Shown: piece after piece, positions 50,448 to 60,053 of the stretch
Position numbering within the stretch: position 1 is the stretch's first letter
Layout: every line of letters begins with the position of its first letter
NCBI RefSeq assembly: GCF_017599385.1
Contig: NZ_JAGFPK010000001.1
Span: forward strand, 3,022,483-3,086,482
Source of the DNA: Ciceribacter sp. L1K22
GTDB lineage: Bacteria > Pseudomonadota > Alphaproteobacteria > Rhizobiales > Rhizobiaceae
DNA: 64,000 bases
Direction: 5' to 3'
Translations under genes and position numbers: made by a program
Notes under the pieces: model-generated
The model's input: the letters and a program-made list of their open reading frames with translations, nothing else
What the model was told of the DNA's origin: nothing
Databases searched by the model: none

Positions 50448-50953
50448 GCGTCGCCTCCCTTCGCCACGCCTCTGATAGCATCGACGATGTTGGGATAGGC
50501 GGCGCAGCGACAGAGATTGCCGCTCATGCGTTCGGAAATCTCGGCGTCGGAAAGCTCCGGTTCGGCGGCGATGTCCTCGGTCACGTGGCTCGGCCAGCCG
50601 GCCTTCGCCTCCTCGATCATCGCCGTGGCGGAACAGATCTGGCCCGGCGTGCAATAGCCGCACTGGAAACCGTCATGCTCGACGAAGGCCGTTTGCAGGG
50701 GCGAGAGGTCGCCAGTGCTTCCAAGGCCCTCGATCGTGGTGATTTCGTCGCCGTCATGCATGCAGGCGAGCGTCAGACAGGAATTGATACGCCGGCCGTT
50801 GACGATGACCGTGCAGGCGCCGCACTGGCCGTGGTCGCAGCCTTTTTTCGTGCCGGTCAGGCCGAGATGATGCCGCAGTGCATCAAGCAGCGAGGTGCGG
50901 GGATCGGCGGTAAGAGGTCGCCGAACGCCGTTGATCGTCAGGTCGGTTTTCAT
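50444..50953 (-). CDS. paoA: Aldehyde oxidoreductase, [2Fe-2S] subunit (PaoA type), without Tat signal
   Basis: A 169-residue iron-sulfur subunit with two [2Fe-2S] sites: [22 protein letters not shown] (quoted in part) near residues 38-60 and QCGYCTPGQ / [12 protein letters not shown] in the C-terminal half. It relays electrons between molybdenum and FAD. E. coli PaoA has a Tat signal and acts in the periplasm; here the protein starts directly with the ferredoxin strand at ATG 50953 (GAGGA five bases upstream), so this enzyme appears to be cytosolic. First gene of the operon; fhs lies 134 bp upstream on the same strand. Confidence 0.9.
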   Translation of the reverse strand: MKTDLTINGVRRPLTADPRTSLLDALRHHLGLTGTKKGCDHGQCGACTVIVNGRRINSCLTLACMHDGDEITTIEGLGSTGDLSPLQTAFVEHDGFQCGYCTPGQICSATAMIEEAKAGWPSHVTEDIAAEPELSDAEISERMSGNLCRCAAYPNIVDAIRGVAKGGDA

Positions 50954-51087
50954 GAAGTCCTCGCGCGGTCGGAATTGCAGATTTGTCCCTGCCGTTAACC
51001 GATCGCCGGGGGAATGGTTCCAGGGGCACGTGCAGCAAGGCCGCATGCCCCCGGTAATCTCGAAGAGAAGAAGAGACGAAAACCGCC

Positions 51088-52764
51088 TCAGAACAGGCCT
51101 TCAACCTCTCCGTCGGAATTCAGGAAAATCCGCTCCGACGATGGCGAGCGCGGCAGGCCGGGCATCGTCATGATCTCGCCGGTGATCGCGACGACGAAGC
51201 CGGCGCCAGCCGACAGCCGGACTTCACGGACATGGACCGAGTGGCCTTCCGGAGCCCCGCGCAGGTTGGGGTCGGTCGAGAAAGAGTACTGCGTCTTGGC
51301 CATGCAGACCGGCAGGTCGCCGTAACCCTGCGCCTCCCAGGCCTTCAGCTGATCGCGCACCGCCTTGTCGGCCGTCACCTCGCCGGCGTGGTAAATCTTC
51401 GAGGCCACGGTCTCGATCTTTTCCATGAGCGACAGGGCATCAGGATAAAGCGGGCGGAAATCAGACTGGCCGCTGTCGGCAAGTTCGGCCACCTTGAGGG
51501 CGAGTTCCTCGATGCCGGCCGAACCCTCCGCCCAGTGGCGGCAGAGAATGGCGTCGGAGCCGAGACGCGCGACATACTCCTTCACGGCGGCGACCTCGGC
51601 CTCGGTGTCGGATATGAAGTGGTTGATCGCGACGACCACCGGCACGCCGAACTTGCGGACATTGGCGACGTGGCGGCCGAGATTGGCGCAGCCCTTGATC
51701 AACGCCTCGACATTGGGCGTGCCGAGGTCCTCCTTCTTGACGCCGCCGTTCATCTTCAGCGCGCGCACTGTGGCGACGATGACCGCCGCGGCGGGCTTCA
51801 GCCCCGCCTTGCGGCACTTGATGTCGAAGAATTTCTCGGCCCCCAGATCGGCGCCGAAGCCGGCCTCGGTCACCACGTAATCGGCGAGCTTGAGCGCCGT
51901 CGTCGTGGCGACGACGGAATTGCAGCCATGGGCGATGTTGGCGAACGGTCCGCCATGCACGAAGGCCGGGTTGTTCTCGAGCGTCTGCACGAGGTTCGGC
52001 AGCACGGCATCCTTGAGCAGCACCGCCATCGCGCCGTCGGCCTTGAGATCGCGAGCGAAGACCGGGCTCTTGTCGCGGCGATAACCGACGATGATGTCGC
52101 CGAGCCGTTTTTCGAGATCCTTGAGGTCGCGCGCCAGACAGAGGATCGCCATGACCTCCGAAGCAACCGTGATGTCAAAGCCCGCCTCGCGCGGAAAGCC
52201 GTTGGCCGGGCCGCCGAGCGCGCAGACAATCTCGCGCAGCGCCCGGTCGTTCATGTCCATCACCCGCCGCCAGGTCACGCGGCGCGTATCGATGCCGAGC
52301 TCGTTGCCCCAGTAGATGTGATTGTCGACGAGCGCTGAAAGAAGGTTGTGGGCCGAGGTGATGGCGTGGAAATCGCCGGTGAAGTGGAGGTTGATGTCCT
52401 CCATCGGCACCACCTGCGCATAACCGCCGCCGGCCGCCCCGCCCTTCACACCAAAGCAGGGCCCAAGCGAGGCCTCGCGGATGCAGACGATCGCCTTCTT
52501 GCCGATCCGGTTCAGTCCGTCGCCGAGACCGACCGTCGTGGTCGTCTTGCCCTCACCCGCCGGCGTCGGATTGATCGCCGTGACAAGGATCAGCTTGCCG
52601 TCCGGCCGGTCCTTCAGCCCGGCGATGAACTCCTGGCTGATCTTGGCCTTGTCGTGGCCGTAGGGGATAAGATCCGTATGAGAGATGCCGAGCCGCTGGC
52701 CGATCTCGGTGATCGGCTTCTTTTTGGCGACACGGGCAATCTCGATATCCGATTTGATGTCCAT
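51088..52764 (-). CDS. fhs: Formate-tetrahydrofolate ligase
   Basis: A 558-residue Fhs, the usual length. It makes 10-formyl-tetrahydrofolate from formate, THF and ATP. The ATP loop [19 protein letters not shown] (from about residue 67), the signature [25 protein letters not shown], and [16 protein letters not shown] are intact. ATG 52764 follows GGAGG at nine bases; a start at 52803 would add 13 residues. It has its own promoter in the gap shared with the haem receptor. It could assimilate formate or formaldehyde-derived C1 units such as those from dimethylglycine breakdown, but that link is inference. Confidence 0.96.
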   Translation of the reverse strand: MDIKSDIEIARVAKKKPITEIGQRLGISHTDLIPYGHDKAKISQEFIAGLKDRPDGKLILVTAINPTPAGEGKTTTTVGLGDGLNRIGKKAIVCIREASLGPCFGVKGGAAGGGYAQVVPMEDINLHFTGDFHAITSAHNLLSALVDNHIYWGNELGIDTRRVTWRRVMDMNDRALREIVCALGGPANGFPREAGFDITVASEVMAILCLARDLKDLEKRLGDIIVGYRRDKSPVFARDLKADGAMAVLLKDAVLPNLVQTLENNPAFVHGGPFANIAHGCNSVVATTTALKLADYVVTEAGFGADLGAEKFFDIKCRKAGLKPAAAVIVATVRALKMNGGVKKEDLGTPNVEALIKGCANLGRHVANVRKFGVPVVVAINHFISDTEAEVAAVKEYVARLGSDAILCRHWAEGSAGIEELALKVAELADSGQSDFRPLYPDALSLMEKIETVASKIYHAGEVTADKAVRDQLKAWEAQGYGDLPVCMAKTQYSFSTDPNLRGAPEGHSVHVREVRLSAGAGFVVAITGEIMTMPGLPRSPSSERIFLNSDGEVEGLF

Positions 52765-52869
52765 GGGTGCTTTTCCTCCAACACACCCGCCATTGATAGC
52801 CAAACCGGTCTGTCGTGGGAACTGTGAACCATGGCGTCAATGTGACCAAAAAAGCACAGGCTTAAATGT

Positions 52870-52884
52870 TGACTGTTTTTATCA
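52870..52884 (+). promoter_or_regulatory. Candidate iron-responsive (RirA) box before the haem receptor
   Basis: TGA-CTGTTTTTA-TCA fits the TGA-N9-TCA iron-responsive operator of rhizobial RirA. It lies about 130 bp before the receptor ATG in an AT-rich promoter zone with TTGACT (52894-52899) next to it. A six-base constraint alone is weak, but the neighbour gene makes it likely. Confidence 0.5.
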
Positions 52885-53016
52885 CCTTTAAACTTGACTC
52901 TTTTTGACATGATTTAATAACTCTGGTTTCCGACCGCTGCAACGCAGCAGGGGGCACATCGAAATCAGGCGCATCCCGCCCCTGGGCGAAGGGCGCTCTT
53001 TTTTGAGGACATCAGT

Positions 53017-55296
53017 ATGAAGTGGGGACTTTCACCGCGCACGCGGCTGCTCAATGGGACAGCGGTCGCGCTCGTCGTCGCGTTCACCGGATCGACATAC
53101 GCGCAGGATGCGCAGCAGGCCGGGGGAACGGTTCTGGATACCATCACCGTGGACGGTCAGGCGCAAACCGGCACCAGCGCAACGGCACCGCAAACCCAGA
53201 CCACGGACCGCGCCGTCGTGCAGCAGAAGATGGTCACCGATTACAAGGATTTTGCCCGCCGTATCGATGCGGGCGTGAACTTCGACAGCGCCAGCGGCAG
53301 TGTCAACCTGCGCGGCCTGCAGGACAACCGCGTCTTGACCACGATCGACGGCATTCGCCTGCCGTGGCTGACCGACCCACGCGATTCAGCCGTGGGCGGC
53401 GGCGACGCCTTCGATTTCGACAGCCTGTCGTCGGTCGACATTACCAAGGGCGCGGACTCCAGTCGCTACGGCTCGGGCGCCCTCGGAGGCGTCGTTGAAC
53501 TGCGGACACTGAACCCCGAGGACCTGATCGAGGACGGCAAGAATTTCGGCGCCCTGACGAAGACGACCTATGACAGCGCCAACGACAGCACCGGCGGCAA
53601 CGCAGCGGCGGCGGCACGCTCTGGCGACACATGGTTCATGGTCCAGGGGGGCTACACCAAGGGCCACGAGACCGAGACATCAGGCGATGTCGGCGGCTAC
53701 AACTCCACACGCACCGAGGCCAATCCAGGCGACTTCGTGCAGAAGAACCTGCTCGTCAAGTTCCACCAGTATCTGGAAGGCGGCCACCGCATCGGCCTGA
53801 CCGGCGAAATCTTCAACCGCGACGAAGACTTCGACAACATGCGCGGCACCACCGCGACCAACTACGAGGAAGGCACGCTGAAGGGCGGCGAGGAAACCGA
53901 CCGCAAGCGGATCTCGGCCTCCTACGACTACGTCGCGCCTGACAACAGCTCGATCGTCGATACCGCGAGCCTGATCGCCTACTGGCAGAAGGAAAGGATC
54001 AACAACACAACGAGCGGCATCCGCCTGCCCGATGCCCGCGGCTTCATCATTCCGGGCGACCCGTTCTTCTACGGCTATCCGTCGGGCGCCTATTCACGCG
54101 ACAACATGATCGAACAGACAAGCTACGGCATCACCGGCAATGCCGCCAAACAGGTCGATATCGGCGGCGTCAGCAACGAGTTCCGCTTCGGCGGCGAGTT
54201 CGTTTGGCAGCAGACGCACCAGTATTCCGCCGGCGAGGACAATTGCCCCGACGTCGACTGGACGACCATCCCGCAGTTCTTCGGACCGCAGACATGCCGC
54301 ATGCTGCACTCGAACGCGTCAGACATGCCTGACGTCGACAGCTACATCTTCGGCCTTTACGTCGAGGACGACATCAAGCTGATGGATGACCGCCTCACGG
54401 TGACGCCAGGCCTGCGTTTCGACTGGTACAGCCATAATCCGAAGTCCACGTCGGCCTACGAGGACAATCCGAACTACGACCCGGCCTTCCTCGAATCCAC
54501 CGACGACATGGGCCTCTCGCCGAAACTGCGCCTCGCCTACCAGGTGACGCCGGAACTGGAGGTCTTTGCCCAGTACGCCCGCGGCTTCCGCGCGCCGACT
54601 GCGCAAGAGCTCTACCAGAACTTCGGCGCGCCGGGCTCCTACGCCCGCATCGGCAATCCCGACCTGGATACCGAAACCAGCAATGGCTTCGAGATCGGCG
54701 CCAAATATGACGGCGGCGACTACCGCGTCGGCGCGACGGTGTTCAACAACTACTACAAGAACTTCATCGATACCGTCATGCTCGCCCCTCCGGGCGGCGA
54801 ATACCCGGTCGGCGGCGTCACCGGCTACGAGAACCTCAACAACGTCCAGATCTACGGCGTCGAAATCGCCGGCGAATGGGTCTTCCAGCCGAATTGGCGC
54901 ACGTGGGGTTCGTTCGCCTGGACCTATGGCGAGGATCGCGACACCGGCGCTTACCTTGACTCGATTGCGCCGATGCGGGCGATCGTCGGCCTCGGCTACT
55001 TCACCGAGACCTGGGGCACCGACGTGTCGGTGACGATGGCATCGAAGCGCGACAAGGTCACCGACGGCTTCGTCGCACCGGGCTACGGCGTGGTCGACGC
55101 CACCATCTGGTGGACGCCCGAACGCATCGCCGATGTCGACGTATCCGGCCTCAGGGTTCAGGCCGGTGTCTTCAACCTGTTCGACAAGAAGTACTGGGAT
55201 GCCCTGAGCGTGCCGGATGGCACCACGACGGCATCGGCCGACTACTTCAGCGAACCGGGCCGTACCTTCAAGGTCTCGATCTCGAAGACGTTCTGA
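53017..55296 (+). CDS. TonB-dependent haem/haemoglobin receptor (ShmR/HmuR-like)
   Basis: A 759-residue outer-membrane receptor. After a signal peptide (cleavage near TYAQ) come the plug domain (VVQQKMVTDYKDFARRIDAG, SVNLRGLQDNRVLTTIDGIRLP, ALGGVVELRT) and a 22-strand barrel ending in aromatic FKVSISKTF. It carries the FRAP box (FRAPTAQELYQNFG) and an NPDL box (IGNPDLDTETSNGFEIG), hallmarks of haem and haemoglobin receptors. It imports haem with TonB energy. The possible RirA box suggests iron repression. No haem ABC transporter is beside it, so those genes lie elsewhere. GAGGACATC precedes ATG 53017. Confidence 0.9.
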   Translation: MKWGLSPRTRLLNGTAVALVVAFTGSTYAQDAQQAGGTVLDTITVDGQAQTGTSATAPQTQTTDRAVVQQKMVTDYKDFARRIDAGVNFDSASGSVNLRGLQDNRVLTTIDGIRLPWLTDPRDSAVGGGDAFDFDSLSSVDITKGADSSRYGSGALGGVVELRTLNPEDLIEDGKNFGALTKTTYDSANDSTGGNAAAAARSGDTWFMVQGGYTKGHETETSGDVGGYNSTRTEANPGDFVQKNLLVKFHQYLEGGHRIGLTGEIFNRDEDFDNMRGTTATNYEEGTLKGGEETDRKRISASYDYVAPDNSSIVDTASLIAYWQKERINNTTSGIRLPDARGFIIPGDPFFYGYPSGAYSRDNMIEQTSYGITGNAAKQVDIGGVSNEFRFGGEFVWQQTHQYSAGEDNCPDVDWTTIPQFFGPQTCRMLHSNASDMPDVDSYIFGLYVEDDIKLMDDRLTVTPGLRFDWYSHNPKSTSAYEDNPNYDPAFLESTDDMGLSPKLRLAYQVTPELEVFAQYARGFRAPTAQELYQNFGAPGSYARIGNPDLDTETSNGFEIGAKYDGGDYRVGATVFNNYYKNFIDTVMLAPPGGEYPVGGVTGYENLNNVQIYGVEIAGEWVFQPNWRTWGSFAWTYGEDRDTGAYLDSIAPMRAIVGLGYFTETWGTDVSVTMASKRDKVTDGFVAPGYGVVDATIWWTPERIADVDVSGLRVQAGVFNLFDKKYWDALSVPDGTTTASADYFSEPGRTFKVSISKTF

Positions 55297-55318
55297 ACGG
55301 ACATCCATCCGCAGAAGG

Positions 55319-55350
55319 ACGCCGCGCTGGAAAAGGGCGCGGCGTTTGCC
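55319..55350 (+). terminator. Rho-independent terminator after the haem receptor
   Basis: ACGCCGCGC (55319-55327) pairs perfectly with GCGCGGCGT (55337-55345), loop TGGAAAAGG, followed by TTGCCGTTT. It is 23 bases past the stop. Confidence 0.7.
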
Positions 55351-55683
55351 GTTTGGCATGCGGTTCTCGGCGGCACAGTCTCTGCTTGCCGCTCCGCAAG
55401 CAGGCGATTTGTATCAGGGAGACTACGCTACGGAGAAGACCTCAGCGCAGCGATTCTCGGCCTCTTATCCCAGGGAGATTGCAGAATGGCGGACCTCACG
55501 AAAAACGCCACCATGAGTTGCATATAATTCCAGCCGGAGGCGGAAATTTGCGGCCTCTTTACCACGTGTCAAATGTGGACGGTCTGCCATCCCGCTGATC
55601 GTGCGAAAAATTCCGGCAGTCCCTTGTCATTGATATATTTGTAGGCTTAAACACTTCTCCATTGGTCAACTTAGATTTTGCGG
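55351..55683. other. Promoter gap before the LuxR-type gene
   Basis: About 330 bp without a supported gene. The left half is GC-rich (small inverted repeat GCTTGC-CGCTCC-GCAAGC at about 55384-55401), the right half AT-rich (TGATATATTTGTAGG near 55630) and likely holds the regulator promoter. No lux-box palindrome was seen. Confidence 0.4.
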
Positions 55684-56406
55684 ATGATCATCGACGAGCG
55701 ACAAACGCTGCTAAGCGCCGACATCTCGAAAACCGAGACACGAGCGGCGCTGATGCAGGTCATGGGGCGGGTTGTGCGCGAATTCGGCTTCGAATACGCG
55801 AGCATCCTCACGGCTCCGGGTCCGAACGACATCCTTCTGTCGCCGCTTGTGCACGAAAGCACCATCCCGGGCGCCTTTGTCAGGGAGTTCGATCGCAACC
55901 ACTTCCTACGCTCCTGCCCTCTTCTGCCGCGAATGAGCAATTCGATCCTGCCGCAGGGCTGGCGCATCGGATCGCGCGATCCGGCCCTCTCCTACGACTG
56001 CCCGCCGGAAATGGCCGATCTGTGGCGCCGCTTCGGCATCGAGATGGGCATGGTCTTCCCGCTGAACTCGATCGATTCCACGCGTTTCCTGGTGCGTTAC
56101 GACGGAAATCGGTGCGATCTATGCCAGCAGGAGATCAACGAACTCTCGATGATCACAATCCATGCCTTCGACATGTTCGACCGCATGCGCAGGTCCGAGA
56201 TCGCCATTCCGGTGGCGCTGTCGGCACGGGAACTGGAAGTCGTTCGCTGGACAGCACAGGGCAAGACCTCGGTCGAGATCGGGCAAATCCTCTCGCTCTC
56301 GGACCACACGGTCAACGCCTACATGACGAATGCGATCCGCAAGCTCGATTGCGTCAACCGCACACAACTGGTTGCTAAGGCTATTCGCCTCAAGCTAATT
56401 AACTAA
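55684..56406 (+). CDS. LuxR-type regulator with autoinducer-binding-like domain
   Basis: A 240-residue regulator. Residues about 15-160 form an autoinducer-binding-like domain (LMQVMGRVVREFGFEYASIL, GWRIGSRDPALSYDCPPEM, GMVFPLNSIDSTRF), and the end has a GerE helix-turn-helix (LSARELEVVRWTAQGKTSVEIGQILSLSDHTVNAYMTNAIRKL in outline). No luxI synthase is in the window, so it is a solo, and the ligand may not be an acyl-homoserine lactone. ATG 55684 is chosen; a TTG two codons earlier is equally placed; no clear SD. The PAS gene 57 bp downstream may be co-transcribed. Confidence 0.85.
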   Translation: MIIDERQTLLSADISKTETRAALMQVMGRVVREFGFEYASILTAPGPNDILLSPLVHESTIPGAFVREFDRNHFLRSCPLLPRMSNSILPQGWRIGSRDPALSYDCPPEMADLWRRFGIEMGMVFPLNSIDSTRFLVRYDGNRCDLCQQEINELSMITIHAFDMFDRMRRSEIAIPVALSARELEVVRWTAQGKTSVEIGQILSLSDHTVNAYMTNAIRKLDCVNRTQLVAKAIRLKLIN

Positions 56407-56463
56407 AGCTTAAAGTAAAGCATGTAGCCCTCGTCACGATGAACCAGAGGAAGAGGTCGTGCC

Positions 56464-56925
56464 TTGCCGATCCGCTACGACCAGATCGACAGCAAGACGT
56501 TTCAGGACGGCAGCGCCGTCGGCATCACCCCACGTGATATCATCGAACTCGTGACCGCCTTCAGGCTGTACGGCTTTTTCCGGATCGATCTCGAGACCGG
56601 CCACTTCTTCGCGACGCCCGACGTCTACACGATCTTTGGCATGGAGTACCAAACGGGTCCGATGAACCTGCTGGAGTTCCGCGACCACATCCACCCCGAT
56701 GACCTGCCACTGTTGATGACCTCCTTCGAGCGTGCCAGCACGCACAAGGAGATATATCACAACATATACAGGGTGAAGCGTCCGGAAGGCGCCTACCGCT
56801 TCGTCCGCACCGTTGGAAAGTTTAGGGAAAAAGAGGGCACGCCCGGCGAGATCGTCGGCATCACCTACGAGTTTTTCGAGCGCCTTCGCACGATCGCTTT
56901 CGCATCGGAATTCGACGAGCCCTGA
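56464..56925 (+). CDS. Small single-domain PAS protein
   Basis: A 153-residue protein that is essentially one PAS (PAS_3-type) domain: YGFFRIDLETGHFFATPDVYTIFGMEYQTGPMNLLEFRDHIHPDDLP in outline, then IYRVKRPEGAYRFVRTVGKFREKEGTPGEIVGI. There is no output domain, so it must act by binding a partner, possibly the LuxR-type regulator coded just upstream. The start is a TTG at 56464 with GAGG before it. It ends seven bp from the stop of the convergent DUF2333 gene. Confidence 0.78.
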   Translation: MPIRYDQIDSKTFQDGSAVGITPRDIIELVTAFRLYGFFRIDLETGHFFATPDVYTIFGMEYQTGPMNLLEFRDHIHPDDLPLLMTSFERASTHKEIYHNIYRVKRPEGAYRFVRTVGKFREKEGTPGEIVGITYEFFERLRTIAFASEFDEP

Positions 56926-56931
56926 CCGCCC

Positions 56932-58041
56932 TTAGCGGTCGAGCACCGCCCGCAGCTCCACCATGTTCGACCGTACCCGCAGGATGTAGAAGCCCATGGT
57001 CGCAAGATGGGTCGGCATGATCCAGCCATCTTCCGAGCCATTCGAGATGATCGCCGGCTGAATGCGCAGCGACGCCTGCAACTGCTTCTCCATCTCAACC
57101 CAGATCGAGGTCAGGTTGCGCTCTCTGATGACGTCCCTGAAGTCCGCCTTCGCCGCCTGCAGAATCGCATACTGGGCATAGAGCTGCCCGTAGGCGAACC
57201 AGAAACGGTCATCGGCGCGGGTATCGAACCAGCCTGCGTTATATTCCTCCGACCGGCGCCGCAGAATGTCCGACGTATTGCCGAGATCGCTCGCCATCCG
57301 GTCGAGCAGCTGCATCAGGTTGTCCGCGCGCGCGTCGAAGACCGCATTGCAGAGCTCCAGATCGGAGTTGAACTTGCGCCAGCTGTTGACAGCAGCACGG
57401 TAAAAGCTCGGCGTAGGTGTCTTGAAGCCGAACGGATTGGTGCCGAAATACCAGGTTCCTTCGTCAAACTGGATGTTGCCGCGCGCGTCCTGGAGATCGT
57501 TGTTGATGCCGGAGGTGCCGCGCACACGGCCAAGATTGTCGGCAAGCTCGATGCCGACGCGCCGCACGACCTGGTTCACACCACGCTGGAAGGAGGCCTT
57601 GTTGTCGAAGAACGGGGTATTGTCCCAGTCCATGCCGAACAGGCCCGTCTTGTAGAGCAGCGTCGAGGAAATCCAGACGTTCTGGTTGACGTTCATGTCG
57701 GTCAGATCGGCGGCCAGCGTGACGATCGCCGAATTCTGGCACACACCCGCCTGCCCCGCGACGGGTTCGCCCGCGGCGACCGTGCGTTCATTGAGATTAT
57801 ACCCTGACGCCATTTCCGGGTTGAAGCCGTACCAGACCTGGGTGCGCCAGAACAGCAGTCCGTAGAAGATCACGAGAACCAGAAGCACGAGGATGATCGG
57901 TCCCTTGATCAGCCAGTTGCGGCGCTGATACCAGCCGTGGGCGGCCATGAACGGCCAGAGAAGCCAGGCGACGACGAGACCGACGCCGCGCCCGAAGGCG
58001 GCGAAGACGCGCTGGAAGAACGCGATGACCGGGTCAAGCAT
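56932..58041 (-). CDS. DUF2333 family membrane protein
   Basis: A 369-residue protein with one strong membrane helix (about residues 47-68, GPIILVLLVLVIFYGLLFWR) after an amphipathic N-terminus (FQRVFAAFGRGVGLVVAWLLWPFMAAHGWYQRRNW in outline, possibly a second helix). The large C-terminal part (about 300 residues, FNPEMASGYNLNERTVAAGE, SSTLLYKTGLFGMDWDNTPFFDNK) faces the periplasm. This is DUF2333, of unknown function. It is the last gene of the cluster; it overlaps the preceding gene by 8 bp, so they are coupled. It is a candidate membrane output of the AAA ATPase system. Confidence 0.83.
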   Translation of the reverse strand: MLDPVIAFFQRVFAAFGRGVGLVVAWLLWPFMAAHGWYQRRNWLIKGPIILVLLVLVIFYGLLFWRTQVWYGFNPEMASGYNLNERTVAAGEPVAGQAGVCQNSAIVTLAADLTDMNVNQNVWISSTLLYKTGLFGMDWDNTPFFDNKASFQRGVNQVVRRVGIELADNLGRVRGTSGINNDLQDARGNIQFDEGTWYFGTNPFGFKTPTPSFYRAAVNSWRKFNSDLELCNAVFDARADNLMQLLDRMASDLGNTSDILRRRSEEYNAGWFDTRADDRFWFAYGQLYAQYAILQAAKADFRDVIRERNLTSIWVEMEKQLQASLRIQPAIISNGSEDGWIMPTHLATMGFYILRVRSNMVELRAVLDR

Positions 58042-59332
58042 TTGTGTCGTCTCCTATGGCATAGAGGCGTTGCCTGAAGCCTCTCTTGTCCTGCAGATAA
58101 GTGGAGCTCAGGCGCGATACAACATAGTCCCTGAATCTTTCGCCGAAGCCTTCATAGGCCAAGTAGAAACCCTGCTTGTCGAAAACGAAACGGGACACGA
58201 AGTCGCTGGGGTTGAACTGCGCGATCAGCCGCCCGGTCAGCCATTGGTCCGGATGACCGGGCTTGGGCCTGACGAGCAGGAAACGACGCTCCGCCGGCAC
58301 CTGGGCAAGACGGATGCTGCCCGTCGCCGCCAGCTGCCGGATCATTTCCTGGAGGAATGGATAGGTGCCATCTTCCGCGATCCGTGCGGCATTGCGCTGC
58401 GCGAACGCCTGGAGCCAGACGGTGTCCACCAGCGATAGATCGGCCTCGGGGTCGAGATCTCGAACGAGCGCGATCAGCGCCATTTCGGCCCGGTGACGAT
58501 AGAGGCCGGACTGCTCGACCCAGCTTGCGCGCGGCATCTCGATGCGGCCGGTGCTTGCCAGAAAATCGAAGATCTTTTCCCGGTCGTTGATCGAGATGTA
58601 GCTGACCTGCCACGGTCGCGACCGCCGGAACCCCGGCGCCGAGGGATCGCAGATGACAGTCGTCGTCCGGTCGTCGACGAAAACGTAGACACCGCCGAAA
58701 TGATTGGCCCAGAAGGCATCGTGGCGGAAGACCAGCTTGTCCGGCACCAGCTCGTTCTGGCGGATGTCGCCGGTGAGTTTCGCCAGTTCCACCATGCGGT
58801 TCAAGAGCGCATCGTCGCGCCAGGCATCCGCCTCGGTCTCGACGCGATCGGCGAGCCGCCGAAGCTCTGTTGCCTTGCCCAGCACATCCTCGGCCGAGAG
58901 CACCCGGAATTGCACCTCGTTGATCGACAGCAGATCTTCAAGGGTGCGCACCTCGGCAACGCTGTCCTCGATCTCGCCGTAGATCGCATCCTTGATGGTG
59001 ATCGCGTTGATCGACCGCGCATTGGCGGTGAAGAACTCGTGCATCAATCCGGCCGTGTTGGAAAAGCTCGTGTGCACCACCGGCAGGTTCTCCTGCTCGG
59101 GCGTCATGACGATGAAGCGGCGATTGACGCGCTTCGGGTCGAGATAGTCCTTATCGCCGAGTTCGTCCGCCACCTGAGGCGAAAAGCCGGTCATGTCGAT
59201 GTCGAATTCCGTGAGCGCCGTCGGCGGCAGGCCGAAACGCGTCAGCGCCTTGTTGTAGCGGTCGACGAGATGCGGCTCCGTGACCGGCAGCAGCCGGCCG
59301 TAGATCAGTTCGGCTTCAAGCAGGCGGTTCAT
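58034..59332 (-). CDS. Hypothetical protein of the AAA/DUF2333 cluster (possibly DUF6638)
   Basis: A 432-residue soluble protein with no signal or membrane helix. I know it only as a conserved rhizobial protein, possibly DUF6638. Visible are an N-terminal MNRLLEAELIYGRLLPVTEPHLVDRYN (quoted in part), the strand EQENLPVVHTSFSNTAGLMHEFF, VYVFVDDRTTTVICDPSAPGFRRSRPWQVSYI, and a basic C-terminus. No catalytic motif stands out. ATG 59332 overlaps the end of the HTH antitoxin gene by 17 bp and its end overlaps DUF2333 by 8 bp. So the toxin-antitoxin module is translationally tied to it. Confidence 0.7.
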   Translation of the reverse strand: MNRLLEAELIYGRLLPVTEPHLVDRYNKALTRFGLPPTALTEFDIDMTGFSPQVADELGDKDYLDPKRVNRRFIVMTPEQENLPVVHTSFSNTAGLMHEFFTANARSINAITIKDAIYGEIEDSVAEVRTLEDLLSINEVQFRVLSAEDVLGKATELRRLADRVETEADAWRDDALLNRMVELAKLTGDIRQNELVPDKLVFRHDAFWANHFGGVYVFVDDRTTTVICDPSAPGFRRSRPWQVSYISINDREKIFDFLASTGRIEMPRASWVEQSGLYRHRAEMALIALVRDLDPEADLSLVDTVWLQAFAQRNAARIAEDGTYPFLQEMIRQLAATGSIRLAQVPAERRFLLVRPKPGHPDQWLTGRLIAQFNPSDFVSRFVFDKQGFYLAYEGFGERFRDYVVSRLSSTYLQDKRGFRQRLYAIGDDTNA

Positions 59333-59759
59333 AAGACAGGGGCTCTCGTGACGCGCTGGTATCGGGTTCGTCGTTGCCGCTCCAGGCGACAAGGTCCTCG
59401 AGATCGACCTTCAGCGCCCTTGCGATCTTCTTGAGCGACGAAATGCTGCCTTCCTTCTTCTTCGATTCGATCTCCGACAGATAGGTCGCGCTGATGCCGG
59501 CGGTGGCGGCAAGGTCCTTGGCCGAAAGCCCCCGGAAATCGCGCCACACGCGCACGGGGCTTTCGCCATCCATCATCCGGTAGACGAATTCGGCCGGGAT
59601 GAGTTCTTCCTCGCCCTTGGCGAGCTTTTCCTTAAAGCGATCATAGGCCGCCACGTCCTCAAGCATTTCGGCAGCCTCGACGAGAGCTTCGTAGTCTTCC
59701 TGGGACAGTATCACCATGTCTTCGCCATTCGGCGTCTTGAAGCGTGTTGCTACACCCAT
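59316..59759 (-). CDS. Antitoxin with C-terminal XRE helix-turn-helix
   Basis: A 147-residue antitoxin. The N-terminal half (VILSQEDYEALVEAAEMLEDV, RFKEKLAKGEEELIPAEFVYRMM) resembles the part of such proteins that covers a RelE toxin, and the C-terminal half is an XRE domain (SAKDLAATAGISATYLSEIESKKKEGSISSLKKIARAL in outline). It lies 12 bp after the toxin gene on the same strand, in toxin-first order. Its end overlaps the next gene by 17 bp. It may repress through the inverted repeat at 60054-60072. Confidence 0.87.
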   Translation of the reverse strand: MGVATRFKTPNGEDMVILSQEDYEALVEAAEMLEDVAAYDRFKEKLAKGEEELIPAEFVYRMMDGESPVRVWRDFRGLSAKDLAATAGISATYLSEIESKKKEGSISSLKKIARALKVDLEDLVAWSGNDEPDTSASREPLSYEPPA

Positions 59760-59771
59760 GTTCTTACCCCG

Positions 59772-60026
59772 TTAATAGACACTTCCGCGGCTCGCGATCT
59801 TTTGAATATCAAGAACATTGTCGTATTCGTCAAAGATAACACGCCAGTCTCCGACCCGCAGGCGGTAGCCCGGGCGGTCCTGCAGCTTCACGACGTTGTT
59901 TGCCTGCGATCGCGGATCTTCGGCATATTGTTCGATCTTCCTCGTTATGCGGCGACGCTCGTTCACGGGAATGCGAGCCAAAGTTTGGCTCGCCTGCTTG
60001 CTGAATATGATCTGCTTCGCAACCAT
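59772..60026 (-). CDS. RelE-family toxin
   Basis: An 84-residue RelE toxin: QIIFSKQASQTLARIPVNERRRITRKIEQYAEDP, VVKLQDRPGYRLRVGDWRVIFDEYDNVLDIQKIASRGSVY (in outline). The GYRLRVGDWRVIF strand and terminal I-x-x-R-G-S-V-Y are typical of RelE mRNA interferases. ATG 60026 has a very strong GGAGGGGG; a longer frame from 60062 covers that site and was discarded. It is inserted between the AAA ATPase gene and the 432-residue gene, and forms a two-gene operon with the HTH antitoxin. Confidence 0.9.
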   Translation of the reverse strand: MVAKQIIFSKQASQTLARIPVNERRRITRKIEQYAEDPRSQANNVVKLQDRPGYRLRVGDWRVIFDEYDNVLDIQKIASRGSVY

Positions 60027-60053
60027 ACCGCCCCCTCCAGCGACCATCAACAA

